Assembly (NCBI GenBank): GCA_032717465.1
Contig: CM064683.1
Span: forward strand, 40,186,183 to 40,250,182
DNA: 64,000 nucleotides
Reading direction: 5' to 3'
From: Coenobita brevimanus
Lineage: Eukaryota > Arthropoda > Malacostraca > Decapoda > Coenobitidae
Shown: positions 13,400 to 27,293 of the stretch, in pieces
Position numbering within the stretch: position 1 is the first letter of the stretch
Layout: the number at the start of each line of letters is the position of its first letter
The notes under the pieces: model-generated
The model's database searches: none
The model's input: the letters and a program-made list of their open reading frames with translations, nothing else
Told to the model about the DNA's origin: nothing
Position numbers and translations under genes: made by a program

Positions 13400-14370
13400 T
13401 TTTCATACGTCCAAAAAGTTATAGTTTTTATTAGCCTCCCTTTCCTACGTTCTAGAAGAGTTATTGTATTTTTCCTTTTGTCCCTTTTCTCATGTTCTAA
13501 ACACTGTTAAGCTTTCAGTGTCATTTAATTTTCTTTAGTCCTATATTTAATTTGTTTTATTTTTGTTTTATTTTTTTATTTTTTTTTCCCGTTCCTCACG
13601 TTCCAAAAATTAAGCTTTCAGCGTCAATTAATTTTCTTTCGTCCTAATGTGTTCAGTATTTTGCTTCATTTTATCACGTCTTAAAAAGACTACAGGAAGT
13701 ATTTGGCCTTTTTTCTCATATTATAAAAGTGTTAAGGCGAATCCCTCCTTATTTTCTCACAGCCTGAAAGAGTAGAGCTATTTACCGCCGGATTTTCTCA
13801 CATTATGAAAGAGTACTGCTATTTCCCGCATCATTTTCTCACATTACGAAAGAGTAGAGCTATTTCCCTCCCCATTTTCTCACATTATGAAAGAGTAGAA
13901 CTATTTCCACCTCATTGTCTCACATTTTGAAACGTGAAGCTATTTCCCGCTTCATTTCACCACATTCTGAGAGTGTTAAACTATTTCCCACCCCATTATC
14001 ATCCATAATACAAGTGTTAAGCTTTTGCCTTCAATTTCTCACACAATTTTCGCACAACCAAAGGAAGCTAACCTATTTCCTGGCTCATTTTCTCACATTC
14101 TTAAAGCGTGAGGCTATTTCCTACCTCATTATCTCCCGTGATACAAGAGTCAAGCTTTTAGCACTATTTTCTCAAGCTATTTTCTCACAATCAAAATGGA
14201 GCTAAACTATTTCTTTCATTTGCTCACATCATTCTCTTCCAACCAAAGGAAGTAAGGATATTTCCCCACCTCATCGTCTCACACTACGTACTTTCCCACA
14301 ACTTCAAGAGGTCAAGCAGTTCCCCCACCATATCTTCTCGGCGTTCGTAAAGGCTTGAGTCATATCCTGC
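13400..14370. repeat. Degenerate tandem repeat with a CATTTTCTCACATTATGAAA core
   Basis: From about 13700 to 14300 a ~40-45-bp unit recurs (core CATTTTCTCACATT, then GAAAGAGTAGAGCTATTTCC). From about 13385 to 13700 longer, more diverged units carry TTAAGCTTTCAGCGTCA. The array has about 15-20 units in all by eye. No gene is evident; short Ser/Phe frames come from the array. Confidence 0.75.
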
Positions 14371-14554
14371 CTCATTCACGCCCTTCAGCAACCTCTAACG
14401 CAGGCTGAAGGGTAAACGTTTATCCAGGGAACAAACAGGGAGCCTAAAGGAGGGACTCTGCACCAGGTTGTCGGCACTAATTTGGGCCGGATAGTTTGTA
14501 AATATTTGGCGGGGATGCAACCAGCCGTCTGTCCCCGCCTTGTAGCAGCGCACG

Positions 14555-14725
14555 GGAGAGCCTTGGTTAGAGAGAGGGTTTGGTTAGAAAGCGTGGTACA
14601 GAGATTAGTTAGAGAGCTTGGTTGAAGACTTTGGTTAGAGAGAGACTTTGGTTATGTAGAAACTGTTTAGAGAGCTTGGTCAGAGAGAAGGCCTGGTTTA
14701 AGAGCTTAGTTAGGCAGACAGCTTT
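14555..14725. repeat. TTGGTTAGAGAG-type degenerate minisatellite
   Basis: GCTTGGTTAGAGAG-like words recur about eight times with 18-26-bp spacing, just before a (CT)n array. Confidence 0.65.
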
Positions 14726-14745
14726 TTGGATGTTTTCTTCCCTGC

Positions 14746-14748
<3 letters not shown>

Positions 14749-14815
<67 letters not shown>

Positions 14816-14838
14816 CACTCTCTCTCTCTCTCTCTCTA
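14749..14838. repeat. (CT)n microsatellite
   Basis: About 90 bp of CT with a short ATCT interruption. Confidence 0.95.
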
Positions 14839-15151
14839 GACGTGTGAATCCATAACCACTTTATTTATTCATTTCCAAAAGATATTATTCGGTGTGTATG
14901 AAGAACTTCCCATCCCATAAAAGTTACACAATCTCCAACAACCTCTTTTGTATGTGAGATTTCTGAACAAACTTATTCTAATTTTTTCCCTATAATATTA
15001 AGTTTATTGTAATTATCTCCTTATAATGTTAAGTCTGTTCTAATTATATTTTATTGTTTCATATGAGTGGTTACCTTCAATTGATATTATTTAAGGCATA
15101 AGAGAAATTTATCATCTGAAAAGTTAAAACTGCTTAGAGTTTGAAATTCAG

Positions 15152-15282
<131 letters not shown>

Positions 15283-15458
15283 ATTCCTAGTCAGTCTCTC
15301 TTCTAGCTGTCAATCTAAACGCCAGTGGGAGTGGAATCAGAGGCAGCGTTCAGGAAGGCTGGAGAAACACGCTCAGATTGCCAATTCTTATTTAAAACAG
15401 GTAGACTCGTTTGCTGTGGAAATGACGCTGTGTATTTAGTGTTTCTTGTCTGCAGCTC

Positions 15459-15460
<2 letters not shown>

Positions 15461-15528
<68 letters not shown>
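15461..15528. repeat. (CA)n microsatellite
   Basis: About 68 bp of CA followed by unannotated DNA. At about 15660-15700 there is GAATTTGTCTGGCAGAAG, a possible right-half remnant of family A. Confidence 0.95.
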
Positions 15529-15529
<1 letters not shown>

Positions 15530-16185
15530 AGAAACACTGCAGACACTATTTTCTGCTTATTTTCATCCGGTCTCATTTAGCTTTGGAGACATATTTCTAA
15601 CAGTAAGTGGGTGATATTATTGACTTCATTAACCTCTTAATTACTATGGAGCTCTCCTAAGGTCATTGAATTTGTCTGGCAGAAGCGAAAATATATAAGA
15701 GAAGGATGTTATTATAGTAAATTCGTCTCTCCATCTGGTCCTTATTTCTATCTCTACTTCTTTTCTGTTAAACATAAATTTTCCGTTTCTTGCATTTATT
15801 ATATTTCTTCCATTTTCATCACCTTATTTTGACAATTTTTTTACATTCATTCATATATACTAAACTTCATATACAGAACCGATATATCACAACACCGACT
15901 TCAATATAACACATACGGACAACTGAGGCCCACATACCACATCATAGCACACCATCAGTCCAACGCAATGCACCCGGACTCAACTATCAAAGCAAACTTG
16001 GTCATTAACGCAATATCGGTGGATACAAATGGCTTAATACGTCAGAAATAAGGCTTTTAGTAGCAATATACATTAACGATACGGCAGGTAAGCGAATCTT
16101 CTTCATCAGTTTCCTTTTGGTTCAACGAGATGAAGAGTTGGATTCATTTGCATATGGTTTTCATTGACTTTTAACAGGCTATTAT
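15530..16185. other. Unannotated A/T-rich DNA
   Basis: No gene or clear repeat apart from a possible family A half copy near 15670-15700. Confidence 0.4.
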
Positions 16186-16189
16186 ATAC

Positions 16190-16499
16190 TACTGCTACTA
16201 CTATTACTACTACTACTATTACTACCCCTACTACTGCTCCTACTACGACTACTACCACCACCCCCACTACTGCTACTACTACCAGTACTACTGCAACTAC
16301 AATTACAATAGTAATAATAATCATTATCATCATCATCGACATCATGCAATCCTACTACTGCAAGTGAATGCAGCAATATCCAGAAACAAATGACTACCAT
16401 CATGATCATCATCATCACACAACTGTCCACTGTTACAAAGGGGAAAGATCTAGAAACTAATCTACATAATTACAAATCACTACACCACCACCACCACCA

Positions 16500-16552
<53 letters not shown>
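16190..16552. repeat. Trinucleotide cluster: (ACT)n, (CAT)n, (CAC)n
   Basis: ACT/ACC-type trinucleotides at 16190-16345, short CAT runs at 16320-16420, then CAC and CAT runs at 16487-16552. Poly-Thr, poly-Asp and poly-His frames are artefacts. Confidence 0.95.
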
Positions 16553-16555
<3 letters not shown>

Positions 16556-16693
16556 TTTCCTACAATAAAAAAAAAAAAAAGGGGCGAGATTCGGAAACAT
16601 ATGTATTGAACTATCATCATCAGAATCACCATCATCTTTCCCACTGACAACCCCTTCAATCATACGACATTTCCTAATATACTCTTGCTATCT

Positions 16694-16807
16694 CCAGATG
16701 ATTTTGTTCATATCAAGATAAGCCTTTCGAACTGGGGAGCTTATACACAGTCTTCATTAACCCCTACTCCACAATGAGGCTCCCTTAAGCTGAATAAAAT
16801 CGTCTGG
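16694..16807. repeat. Inverted-repeat element, family A (copy 3, best preserved)
   Basis: Left end CCAGATGATTTTGTTCA and right end TGAATAAAATCGTCTGG are inverted matches over 17 bp with one mismatch. The inner part has AAGCCTTTCGAACTGGGG and CCACAATGAGGCTCCC. Family B (16951) follows about 140 bp downstream, the same order as at 40115/40435. Confidence 0.7.
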
Positions 16808-16950
16808 GAAGAGGAAATATACAGGACTAAAATACGCCACGGTAGAGAAGATATTAAAATGGGATGGGTAAGCACCATAAACAAAATCTACTGAAATATG
16901 AAAGACTATTAACATATTTATAAATTTTCAAGGTGTTATAGATTCTTCGC

Positions 16951-17235
16951 TTCAACCTGGCTAAGATTTTCGTCCTTTTGTAGCTAATTTCACACAGCTC
17001 ACTGGCAGAAAAAGATGATGTTACGGTTCTACAAGCTCTACATCGCACTTCTTCGTGACTGGCACCATATTCTAATGTTCATATATTGTTACAATTCAGC
17101 ACTCAGTATGGAGAGATGGCAACTGTAGGATAATGGCAGCTGTAGGATAAATAAGACCATGAAAACAGTAATCAACATTCAAGATGGAGAGATAGCAATT
17201 TTAGGCCAACTAAGAATCAAAGGAATATGGAAAGC
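16951..17235 (+). repeat. Dispersed repeat, family B (copy 1)
   Basis: It begins TTCAACCTGGCTAAGATTTT, continues through CTGGCAGAAAAAGATGATG, CACTTCTTCGTGACTGGCA and CAGCACTCAGTATGGAGAGA, and ends near a second GATGGAGAGATAGCAATTTT stretch. It aligns by eye along its length with 20190-20395 and 40435-40640 in the same orientation. It contains no long frame. Confidence 0.65.
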
Positions 17236-17445
17236 ATTTTATTTTTCTAACAAACGTCTTTCCTTTTACGCAGTCACAGCTCATACATGTCTCAGCCACA
17301 CGGTCACCGAAAACAAGAAGATTATATTAATTCTTGGTTCTGAGACAATCATTCTTGCAGGCTACTCTCTCTTGTCTCTGTCTGTCTGTCTGTCTCTCAT
17401 TTTTATTTGTCTTTATGTCTCTCTGTTTCGGTAATTATCTGTTTG

Positions 17446-17449
<4 letters not shown>

Positions 17450-17484
<35 letters not shown>

Positions 17485-17560
17485 TTTCTGCCTGTGTCTC
17501 TGTCTCTATGCCTGTTACTGTCTGTCTGTCTGTTTGTCTGCCTGTCTGTCGGTCCCATCC
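17450..17560. repeat. (CA)n and CTGT/TGTC runs
   Basis: About 32 bp of CA followed by a TGTC-rich stretch leading into the pyrimidine-rich domain. Confidence 0.85.
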
Positions 17561-17599
17561 CAAATTTCTCTCCATTCCTCTCCAGCACCGCTAACTTCA

Positions 17600-20020
<2,421 letters not shown>

Positions 20021-20189
20021 AATTCTCTCCTCTATGAAACTTCAGACTTCTTCCTGACCGTCGCTCCTCCTGTTATCAATTTATTCGTTATCTCCCAAGT
20101 CTTAATTTCAGGATCGACTTTATCATGAAAATATTGTAAGAAATAAAATCAAAACTCGTCAATACAGCGACGTCTCCCATTTCAGTTCT

Positions 20190-20395
20190 TTCACCTTAAC
20201 TTGGTCCAAATTTTCGTCCTTTTCCAGCCCATCTCACGTAGTTGTGTGACAGAAAAAGATAATGAAGCTCTATATTATTTCCAAAGCACTTCTTCGTGAC
20301 TGGCATCATGATACAGCCTTAATCTATTCCTCCAACTTAGCATTCAGTATGGAGAGAGAATTTTGGACCAAGTTAAAGTAAGAAGCGTATAGTTA
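20190..20395 (+). repeat. Dispersed repeat, family B (copy 2)
   Basis: It starts TTCACCTTAACTTGGTCCAA and keeps GACAGAAAAAGATAATGAAG, CACTTCTTCGTGACTGGCAT and AGCATTCAGTATGGAGAGA in the same order and spacing as 16951 and 40435. Upstream, GTAAGAAATAAAATCAAAAC resembles the A-rich flank of family A. Confidence 0.65.
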
Positions 20396-20640
20396 TAGTC
20401 TTCTCTTGCACGTCATGTCTTTAGGTTAATCTTTATCTCTTATCAGAAAACGTTAAATTATTAGGTTAAACGTTTCAAGCTGCTATAACGTTTTTTAATA
20501 TTCCTTCATATCTTTTATTTATATCACTAGGAACCCTTATCAGTGAGTGCAGCTCAGGAAGGCAATATCTTTTTTCATTTTCTCTGGCTGTCTCGTACGT
20601 CAAAACTTATTTCTTTTTTTTAATTGTTGTTATCTTGAAC

Positions 20641-20642
<2 letters not shown>

Positions 20643-20732
<90 letters not shown>
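20643..20732. repeat. (GA)n-(GT)n compound microsatellite
   Basis: About 36 bp of GA joined to about 54 bp of GT. Confidence 0.95.
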
Positions 20733-20734
<2 letters not shown>

Positions 20735-20739
20735 TGACT

Positions 20740-20885
20740 CTTGGGTTGGGTTTAGCAGCCCGCACCCTAAGACCCAACAGTCCTCCTACCTGCCACAAAC
20801 CTTCACATGTCACCACTTCAGCGCTAACACCCACCGTTCTTGCATTGAGTGCATGCTAAAGCTGTCTCATGTAGAACTCGTATAC
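20740..20885 (+). repeat. Diverged repeat copy, partner of 22630-22755
   Basis: The stretch with TTCACATGTCACCACTTCAG and GCTAACACCCACCGTTCTTG resembles TTTACATGTCACCATTCTGG and ACTAATACTTACCGTCCATA near 22690-22735. Both copies lie directly right of long dinucleotide arrays. The family is unknown to me. Confidence 0.45.
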
Positions 20886-20889
20886 TGTT

Positions 20890-22090
20890 ATTAGTGGAGG
20901 TACTTTAAAGGCATGTTTGTTAGTCTCTTAGGTACACTGTTTTTATAATCAAACTATCCTCCGTCCACATCTAGGATTGAACTTCCCTCCTTTTAGACAG
21001 CTGACTATTTCTCTGAGCACTCGACCACATTCATCATTATTTTCATCACTTTGTTGTTTATTTTTATTGTAGGTGAATTATTGTGGATTATAGCGTACGT
21101 CTATTTCACGCCTCTTTCTCACATCGTTTGTACTCTCATCACATCTCATTCTCACACTTTTTCCACTTTCATCACATTACTTCTTATTCTCACACCTCAC
21201 TATCTTCTCAAGAATTCTGCCACTTCCATGTTTTTATTTCTTTCCTCTAGTTAACCATAACCTATCTTAATTTATATTCAAACCCCACCACAAATCAACA
21301 CCTACCACCTGCGATTCCCCTCTCTATCCACCCCAATCAACCCTCTCCCCACCCATTGCATCTAACGCCTAACCCCAGTAGACACCTTCTTATCCCACGC
21401 TAGCTAACTTCTTCTTTACCCATTCCATGCCTCTCTGCTATCCCACCCCATCTAACCACCTCCACACCCCATTTCACACTGCCTACTATCCCCTCCACTC
21501 CACCACATACTCGTTCACAGAGCCTCCTCACCTTATCTTAAACATCCCCAATAATCTCATCCCCTCCCTATTTATTCCCCCTCCCCACCCCATCTCATAT
21601 TCCCCCATTATCCCCCTCCATAACCCATTTTGCCTCTTTCCCGTACTTGCCTTCAAACCTCCTCCCCATTCACCTTTAGGCCTCCAAACTTTCCCTCTCA
21701 CCGTCTCTACTCTCTCACTAAGATTGCTATAGCCTGTATGCCCTTTTTCCCTACTCATTTTAACTCGACTAAAGTAACTCAATTTCCTTCCCAGCTCAGA
21801 AACACCTCACTCCTTCCCATCCCATTTTTAAAATCAAATTTATTAGGAGAGAGAGATGGCTGGATGGGAGGGGAAGAGTACAACAGGTGACAAGGAAGAT
21901 GACTGTACATTGTAGGCTAGATGCATGGTGAGGTAGAGTGGAAGTACTGTATATGGTGTAGACTTATCTGGACATGAACTCTGTGGACTGCCGACTGACA
22001 TGCCTTTTTCCTTACAGTCCACCACGCTGCGAGGGATGGGGAGGGGATTAAGGAACGTCTGTATAGCTAACCGGGCAGCTTTACCGTCTT
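20890..22090. other. Unannotated DNA; C-rich low complexity at 21290-21800
   Basis: No gene recognised. From 21290 to about 21660 the plus strand is C-rich and G-poor, with recurring CACCCCATCTAACC-like words that suggest a decayed minisatellite. Confidence 0.45.
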
Positions 22091-22093
22091 GTC

Positions 22094-22191
22094 ATATCGG
22101 TGCCAACACCGAAGGCGTCCCCCGCGGCACCTGTGTACAACTCTTTAATGTGTTCAAGGTGTCGGACGCCTTCACGGGGTGGCACTGATAT
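22094..22191. repeat. Imperfect inverted repeat (hairpin)
   Basis: ATATCGGTGCCAACACCGAA followed by GGCGTCC (22094-22120) pairs with GGACGCC at 22164 running to GGCACTGATAT (22191), with a few mismatches and a ~43-base loop. No associated gene is seen. Confidence 0.5.
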
Positions 22192-22372
22192 AACTGGACG
22201 ACTTCACAACCCAGTTACACAAACGGTCCTCAGCTCCTTGCCTGTCAAGTGATGGTGGACTGCAAAAGGACATCTTCTGTCTGGATTCTACCGGGCTCAC
22301 GCTCAGATGAGCCTGGGGTCTTAACAAAAACTACCATATGTGTTCATGGCACCTTATATGCGAGTACATATC

Positions 22373-22496
<124 letters not shown>

Positions 22497-22553
22497 ACTC
22501 CCCAAATAACATGACCTTTCCCAACCCCACATGCCACCTAACTTCTTCCCCAT

Positions 22554-22557
<4 letters not shown>

Positions 22558-22625
<68 letters not shown>
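22558..22625. repeat. (CT)n microsatellite
   Basis: About 68 bp of CT. Confidence 0.95.
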
Positions 22626-22628
<3 letters not shown>

Positions 22629-22629
22629 T

Positions 22630-22755
22630 CGACTTAAGGCTTAGGCTTAACAGATCGTTCCCTGTAGCCCAGCAGTCCTTTTATACTCTACACACTTTAC
22701 ATGTCACCATTCTGGCACTAATACTTACCGTCCATATTGTCTCATCTAGGACTGG
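22630..22755 (+). repeat. Diverged repeat copy, partner of 20740-20885
   Basis: It keeps CAGCAGTCCTTTTATACTCT and TTTACATGTCACCATTCTGG in the order seen in the partner copy. Similarity is partial and judged by eye. Confidence 0.45.
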
Positions 22756-22832
22756 TGCAGTGGCTGGGTCTTGTGGAAGTAAAGTCTATGTTAACGAATT
22801 TCAAACCATCAAACTGTTCCCTTCTGAGGTCT

Positions 22833-22905
22833 GGAATAGATCTCACCTCGTTTGGGACACCAGACAGCCTCCGTAACCACTGGGCCACCTACTCCTCAGC
22901 TACCT
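22833..22905 (-). mobile_element. tRNA-derived SINE-like head
   Basis: On the minus strand TGGCCCAGTGGTTA (22877-22887 region) fits an RNA polymerase III A box, and GATCTATTCC (22833-22844 region) fits a decayed B box about 33 bases downstream. That spacing is typical of tRNA-derived promoters. The rest does not fold into a tRNA that I can draw, so a SINE head fits better than a tRNA gene. The body and tail are not delimited. Confidence 0.35.
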
Positions 22906-23084
22906 CGCCGGTGTGGTAGGTATATTTAGCGATGGACTGCTGCCTCGCTGTCTCATATCAACAGCTTTTTACTTATTTACCTCCTGTGGCTTCTCTCCAC
23001 TCAGCGCCTCTCCCCCTTCTCTCTCCCTTCCTTCTTCCCCTTCCTCCCATCCTTTCTTTCCTCTCATTCCGCCCGCTGCTGTAG

Positions 23085-23800
23085 GAGGGAGGGAGGAAAG
23101 AGAGGAAAAAGGCAGATGGGAGAGGAGAGAGACAGAATGAGAGGGAGAAATGAAAAAAAAAGTGTTAAATGACGGAAGGGAATGCGAGAGGAAAATAGTT
23201 TAAAGGGAGGGAGAAAGGAGGAAGAGAGGGAGGGAGAAAGGAGGAAGAGAGGGAGGGAGAAAGGAGGAAGAGAGGGAGGGAGAAAGGAGGAAGAGAGGGA
23301 GGGAGAAAGGAGAAAGAGAAGGAAGGAGGGAGGAGGAAATGGCAGAAATGTGCGAGGGATGGCAGGGAAGAGGGGAGGGAAAAGGGAGATGGAAAAAATG
23401 AAGGCAGTGAAAGACACGAAAAAAGGTAAAAGAGGAAAAGGAAAGGTGGAAAGAAAGGAGGAATAAACAGGAAGGTAAGAGATAGGAGGAGGAAAGAGAG
23501 GAGAAAAAAAAAAGAGGGAAAAAGAATGTGAAAGCATGGTGATGGAAGGGGAAGAAGGAAGTGATAAGGAAAAGGATTAAAGGAAAGAAGTGAGAAAATT
23601 GTAAAAAAAAAAAAAAAAAAAAAAGAGGCAGAAGAGGTGATGATGGAGGGAAAGAGAAAGAGAGCAGGAAGACGGTAGGGAAGGGTAGAGGAGGAAGGGG
23701 AATAAGATAGAATGAGGAGAAGGCATGGAAGAAGACAGGAGGAGAAAGGAAGAACCGAGTGGGGAAACGAAGGGAGGGGAGAGAGAGAGAGAGAGAGAGA
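23085..23800. repeat. Purine-rich tract with a ~23-bp tandem repeat
   Basis: The plus strand is almost all A and G. At 23203-23330 about five head-to-tail copies of a GGGAGGGAGAAAGGAGG-containing unit occur. An A-run lies at about 23605-23624 and a (GA)n at about 23777-23801. Large Phe/Ser/Pro frames on the minus strand are artefacts. Confidence 0.85.
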
Positions 23801-24288
23801 GAATGAATGAATGAATAGTGAGAAAAGCTAGCACCAAGCCTAGGGAGGCTATGTGGCACTAAGGTAACAAAAGAAGGATGGACAATTAAATTAGATGCAA
23901 TAAAAACCAGAACAGAAAGAAAAGTAATAATATTAGAAATAGAAAACGCTGGAGAGTTACCAAGGAAATCGGTAGGCAACGGGGGGCGGGGTACTAAAGA
24001 GAGGCAGGGAAAAGCAGAGCGACGGACGTGGAGTAGGAACAGGCAGTCGAGAAAAAGATGTCGGATAGTCAACGGGCAATTACAGCATGAACAAAGTGGC
24101 GGGGGTCACCATTCATTATGCGACCGTGAGTGAGACGGGTGTGACCCAAGCGAAGACAAGCAAGGACAGTCTCCCATCGACGGTTGGGATGAGTGGAAAT
24201 AGATCAAGGAAGAACAGAAGGTTTAACGAGATAAAGCTTATTGGTGACCTGGGAGTCCCAGGAAGTTTGCCATAAGTCATGAAGGAGG

Positions 24289-24960
24289 CTAGTATGAATA
24301 GCAAAACAATAATGAGCAGGAATGGGTCGAGTGGAAGAATTGAGACCGAGCAGCAGAGAGAGCCAGCCAGTCTGCACGTTCACTACCGGCAATGCCAACA
24401 TGACCAGGGACCCAGCAAAAATGAATCGATTTCTTGCCAACAGAAAAATGGAAGAGCCACTCCTGAATATGGGTGACAAGGGGATAAGAAGAAGACAGCG
24501 CACTGTGAGAATTGGAGAAGATAACAAAAGAGGAGGAAGAGGAACGAAACATAGACGTCAAAGCGAAAAGAATAGCATAAAGTTCCGCTGTGAGAGCACC
24601 TGCAACAGAAGGAAGGGAACTGGAAAAAGAAGACTCAGGGGAGACAACAGCAAAACCAACACCATAAAGGGATCTGGAACCATCGGTAAAGACAGGAGTT
24701 GCAGAAGAGTGAGAAGACATGTGTTCAAGAAAAAGAGGGCGGAGTGAGATATGAGAAAGAAGAAAGCGAGAACAAGGGAGAAAAGAACAGACCAATAGAG
24801 GAGGTAAAAGCCAAGGGAGGAAAGAAACAGGACGAAAGGGAACAATGGGTGGAAAGATGAAACTAACAGACTGAAGAAGAGCAGGGACACGGAGGGAGAA
24901 AGGAAGAAGCTGAGAGGCTGACTGATAAGAACGACGGAGAGAGGGAGGAGGGCGGAGCAA
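24289..24960 (-). pseudogene. RNase H domain of the I-like element
   Basis: In a 223-codon open stretch, residues 91-200 carry the RNase H1-type motifs: FTDGS (D93), AELYAI (E126), SNSHSAL at 149-155, and PGHVGIAGSERAD with the last D at 197. The third acidic residue of the DEDD set, normally D in S-D-S, is N150 here, so the nuclease is probably dead. RNase H removes the RNA strand of the hybrid during second-strand synthesis. The frame breaks again near 24290, after which the C-terminal region continues to about 23850 (including PLTIRHLFLDCLFL). Confidence 0.75.
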
Positions 24961-24999
24961 TTTGTTAGAAGGAAACTGACGCAGACGTGCATAAGACTT

Positions 25000-25922
25000 T
25001 ACTGTGAGGAGAGAACGACGAGAGGAGGAAGGGGGGGGGGGAACGTTCGATTCGACGCAGAGGCTCGCGGCTTGGGTTGACCTATGGCTAAACCTAGACC
25101 AGCATGATGAAAAGAATCAAGTTTTGAAAGAGTACAGGCAGAGGCAGAAGAATAGACACCCATAATCAAGTTAAGAAAGAATGAGGACAGAGTGGAGACG
25201 AAGATGCGTGGTGCGACCAGCGCCCCACGAAAGATGAGACAGAGTTTGTAGTAAGCGAAGGCGATGACGGGTGGAAGAACGAAGGGAAGAAACATGTGCA
25301 TTCCAATTTAACCAAGAGTTAAAGACAAGACCAAGAAAAGTTCCTGAAGGCCGATAAGAGAAAGGGATGTCATACAGGTAAAGACGCGGTTGAGGTATAG
25401 TACGGGAACGGGTAAACGACACTGCATTAAGACTTGGAGGCAGAGATGCGAAAACCATGAGTGGAGGCTGCTGTAATAGTGGTCTGAATATAGGACTGGA
25501 GACGGGGAAGATCCAAATCTGCAGCGTATATAGCAAAATCATCGACATACAGAGAGTCGGAAACAGAGAGGGTTAGAGACGAGACAAAACCATTAATTGC
25601 GATAAGAAAAAGAGTAGCACTGAGGACACAGCCCTGGGGGACGCCTTCTTGCTGGGGGAAGGCATGGGAGTGATGGGCACCGAGACGGACATAGAAGGTT
25701 CGGAGAGAAAGGAAATAAGAAAAACATCAATATTGCCATAAGGACCAAGGGAACGAAGACAACGCAAAATATTATAGCGTCACGTAGTATCGCAAGCCTT
25801 TTCCAAGTAAAAAAATATATACCAATGACACCGGCGAAGAGAAAAAGCAGAACGGATAAAATACTCCAAACGAAGGAGAGGATCTAAAGTGCTACAAGCT
25901 TTTCGATATCCGAACTGTAATG
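25000..25922 (-). pseudogene. RT fragment of the I-like element
   Basis: Pieces read in different frames: EYFIRSAFSLRRCHWYIFF near the truncation, ILRCLRSLGPYGNIDVF, a GVPQG-like block around 25640, and LYVDDFAIYA (about 25520-25550), whose YVDD is the RT catalytic box and is intact. Then come ASTHGFRIS, the thumb (WLNWNAHVSSLRSSTRHRLR) and SKLDSFHHAGL. Several single-base frame changes break it, including one after ISASK near 25430 and one near 25080 beside a G-run. No functional protein is expected. Enzymes of this family copy their own RNA at a nicked target. Confidence 0.7.
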
Positions 25923-25924
25923 GG

Positions 25925-26356
25925 GAAGAGAGAGAGAGAATGTAAACCGAGAGGGACGAAGAGAAAAAATCGTGGAAGGAAGGGAAGGAGGGGAAAATGG
26001 TGGAAGGGAGGGTGGGAAGAAAAAAAAGGTATGAGGGAGGGAGGTAGGGAGGGAAAACTGGTAGAGGGGAGAGAAGGGGTAGTGGCAGAAAAAGGAGGTG
26101 GCGAAGGAAGGGTGGGCGAAGGAAAAAAAAAGTCAGCGAATAAAAAAGCTTAATAGAAAATGTTGATAAAATAGTTAATGGATCATAGTTAATACAAAAT
26201 AGTAAATTGGTTAAACTCTCCTATTACAAATCCCTTTATTATTAGGAAGGTTTATTAAGCTTATGGAAGACTTCTATTAGTAAAGCGTCCTATAGTCAGC
26301 TTCTATTCAAGGTCTCCACACATGATGACTGGCGGAAACGAACGAACGGACGGACG

Positions 26357-26394
<38 letters not shown>

Positions 26395-27150
26395 AGAGGC
26401 GAGATAAAGGACCTGAAGAATGGGGAAGACAAAAAGGTGTGACGGAGGATTAAAAAACAAAACATGAGGAGTCAGGGGAAGGAGGGTGGGGATGAGGAAT
26501 GAGATAAGACAAAATGATATGCAGAAGAAGGAAGAAAAAAGTATGAAAGACGGTTACAGGATGGGTGGTTGAAGTAGTGGGATGGAGATGTGGAAGCAAG
26601 ATTTGATGGAGAGACGGAAGAGAGAAAGAAAGTGGTCAGAGAAGGTGTGGTGAACAGGAAGAAAAAAGGAAAACCAAAAAGAAGATGGCAGTAAAGGGAG
26701 TAAGATATTGGAAAAAGTCTGTACCTAAGATAAGAGTGAATGAAAGAAAAAAATAAGAAAGGAAGAAGGAAAGCCAACTAGAAAATGACAGTGGAGGGAA
26801 GAAGGAATTGGTAGGAGTCGTCATTAAAGATAAATGGAGTAAAGGAAGGGGAAAACAAAGAGTCAAGAGTGATGATGGGAAAGGAAAAAAGGAATGGAAG
26901 ATGTCAGTTGGAAGAGCATTGATGCTGAGAAGCGTGTAAAAGACAATCAGAATTATGAGGGAGAGGGCTGGAAAAACAATATTGCAGAGATGGAGTGGTG
27001 GGGTACAAGAGGAGGAAAAAGACAGAAGGAACGGTCGGAGAGACAAAACAAAACCAAGACGACAAAAAGAATGGCAGTGGGATAGAGGAAGACAAAAAAG
27101 ACAACCAGCTGCGACAAAGGGAGGAAAAGAGGAATGAGAGATAACAGACA
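25925..27150. repeat. Purine-rich low-complexity DNA
   Basis: Plus-strand A/G-rich sequence with GGAAGGG, GAAAAAG and similar words and a (GT)n at about 26361-26391. The A/T-rich break at 26150-26330 shows no gene. Leu/Phe/Ser frames of up to 171 aa on the minus strand are artefacts. Confidence 0.7.
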
Positions 27151-27293
27151 AAGAGAGTTGTGTATAAGGGCATGTTAAAATATGTGAGAAAATTGTCGAA
27201 AGAACGTACTATGACAAAGCCTTGTTTTCAAGCCTCAGTTTCTCATAACCTCTTCAGTGTGATGGAGCAGTTTATATTTTATTTTCGGCATTA

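Larger units (their letters stand above)
23802..25922 (-). mobile_element. I-like non-LTR retrotransposon, 5'-truncated
   Basis: Read on the minus strand, the copy starts inside RT (about 25922, with QFGYRKACSTLDPL). It continues through the RT palm and thumb, then an RNase H domain, a C-terminal region, and a 3' end at a short ATTC tetramer tail (23802-23818). The endonuclease and ORF1 are missing, as usual after incomplete reverse transcription. RT plus RNase H in one non-LTR element points to the I, R1, LOA or related groups; I favour an I/Nimb-like group but cannot fix the clade without a tree. Confidence 0.75.

Noticed and set aside
23200..24072. A 290-codon Ser/Phe/Leu-rich frame on the minus strand
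   Set aside because: Its bulk is purine-rich low-complexity DNA read backwards; only the first ~80 residues belong to the I-like element.
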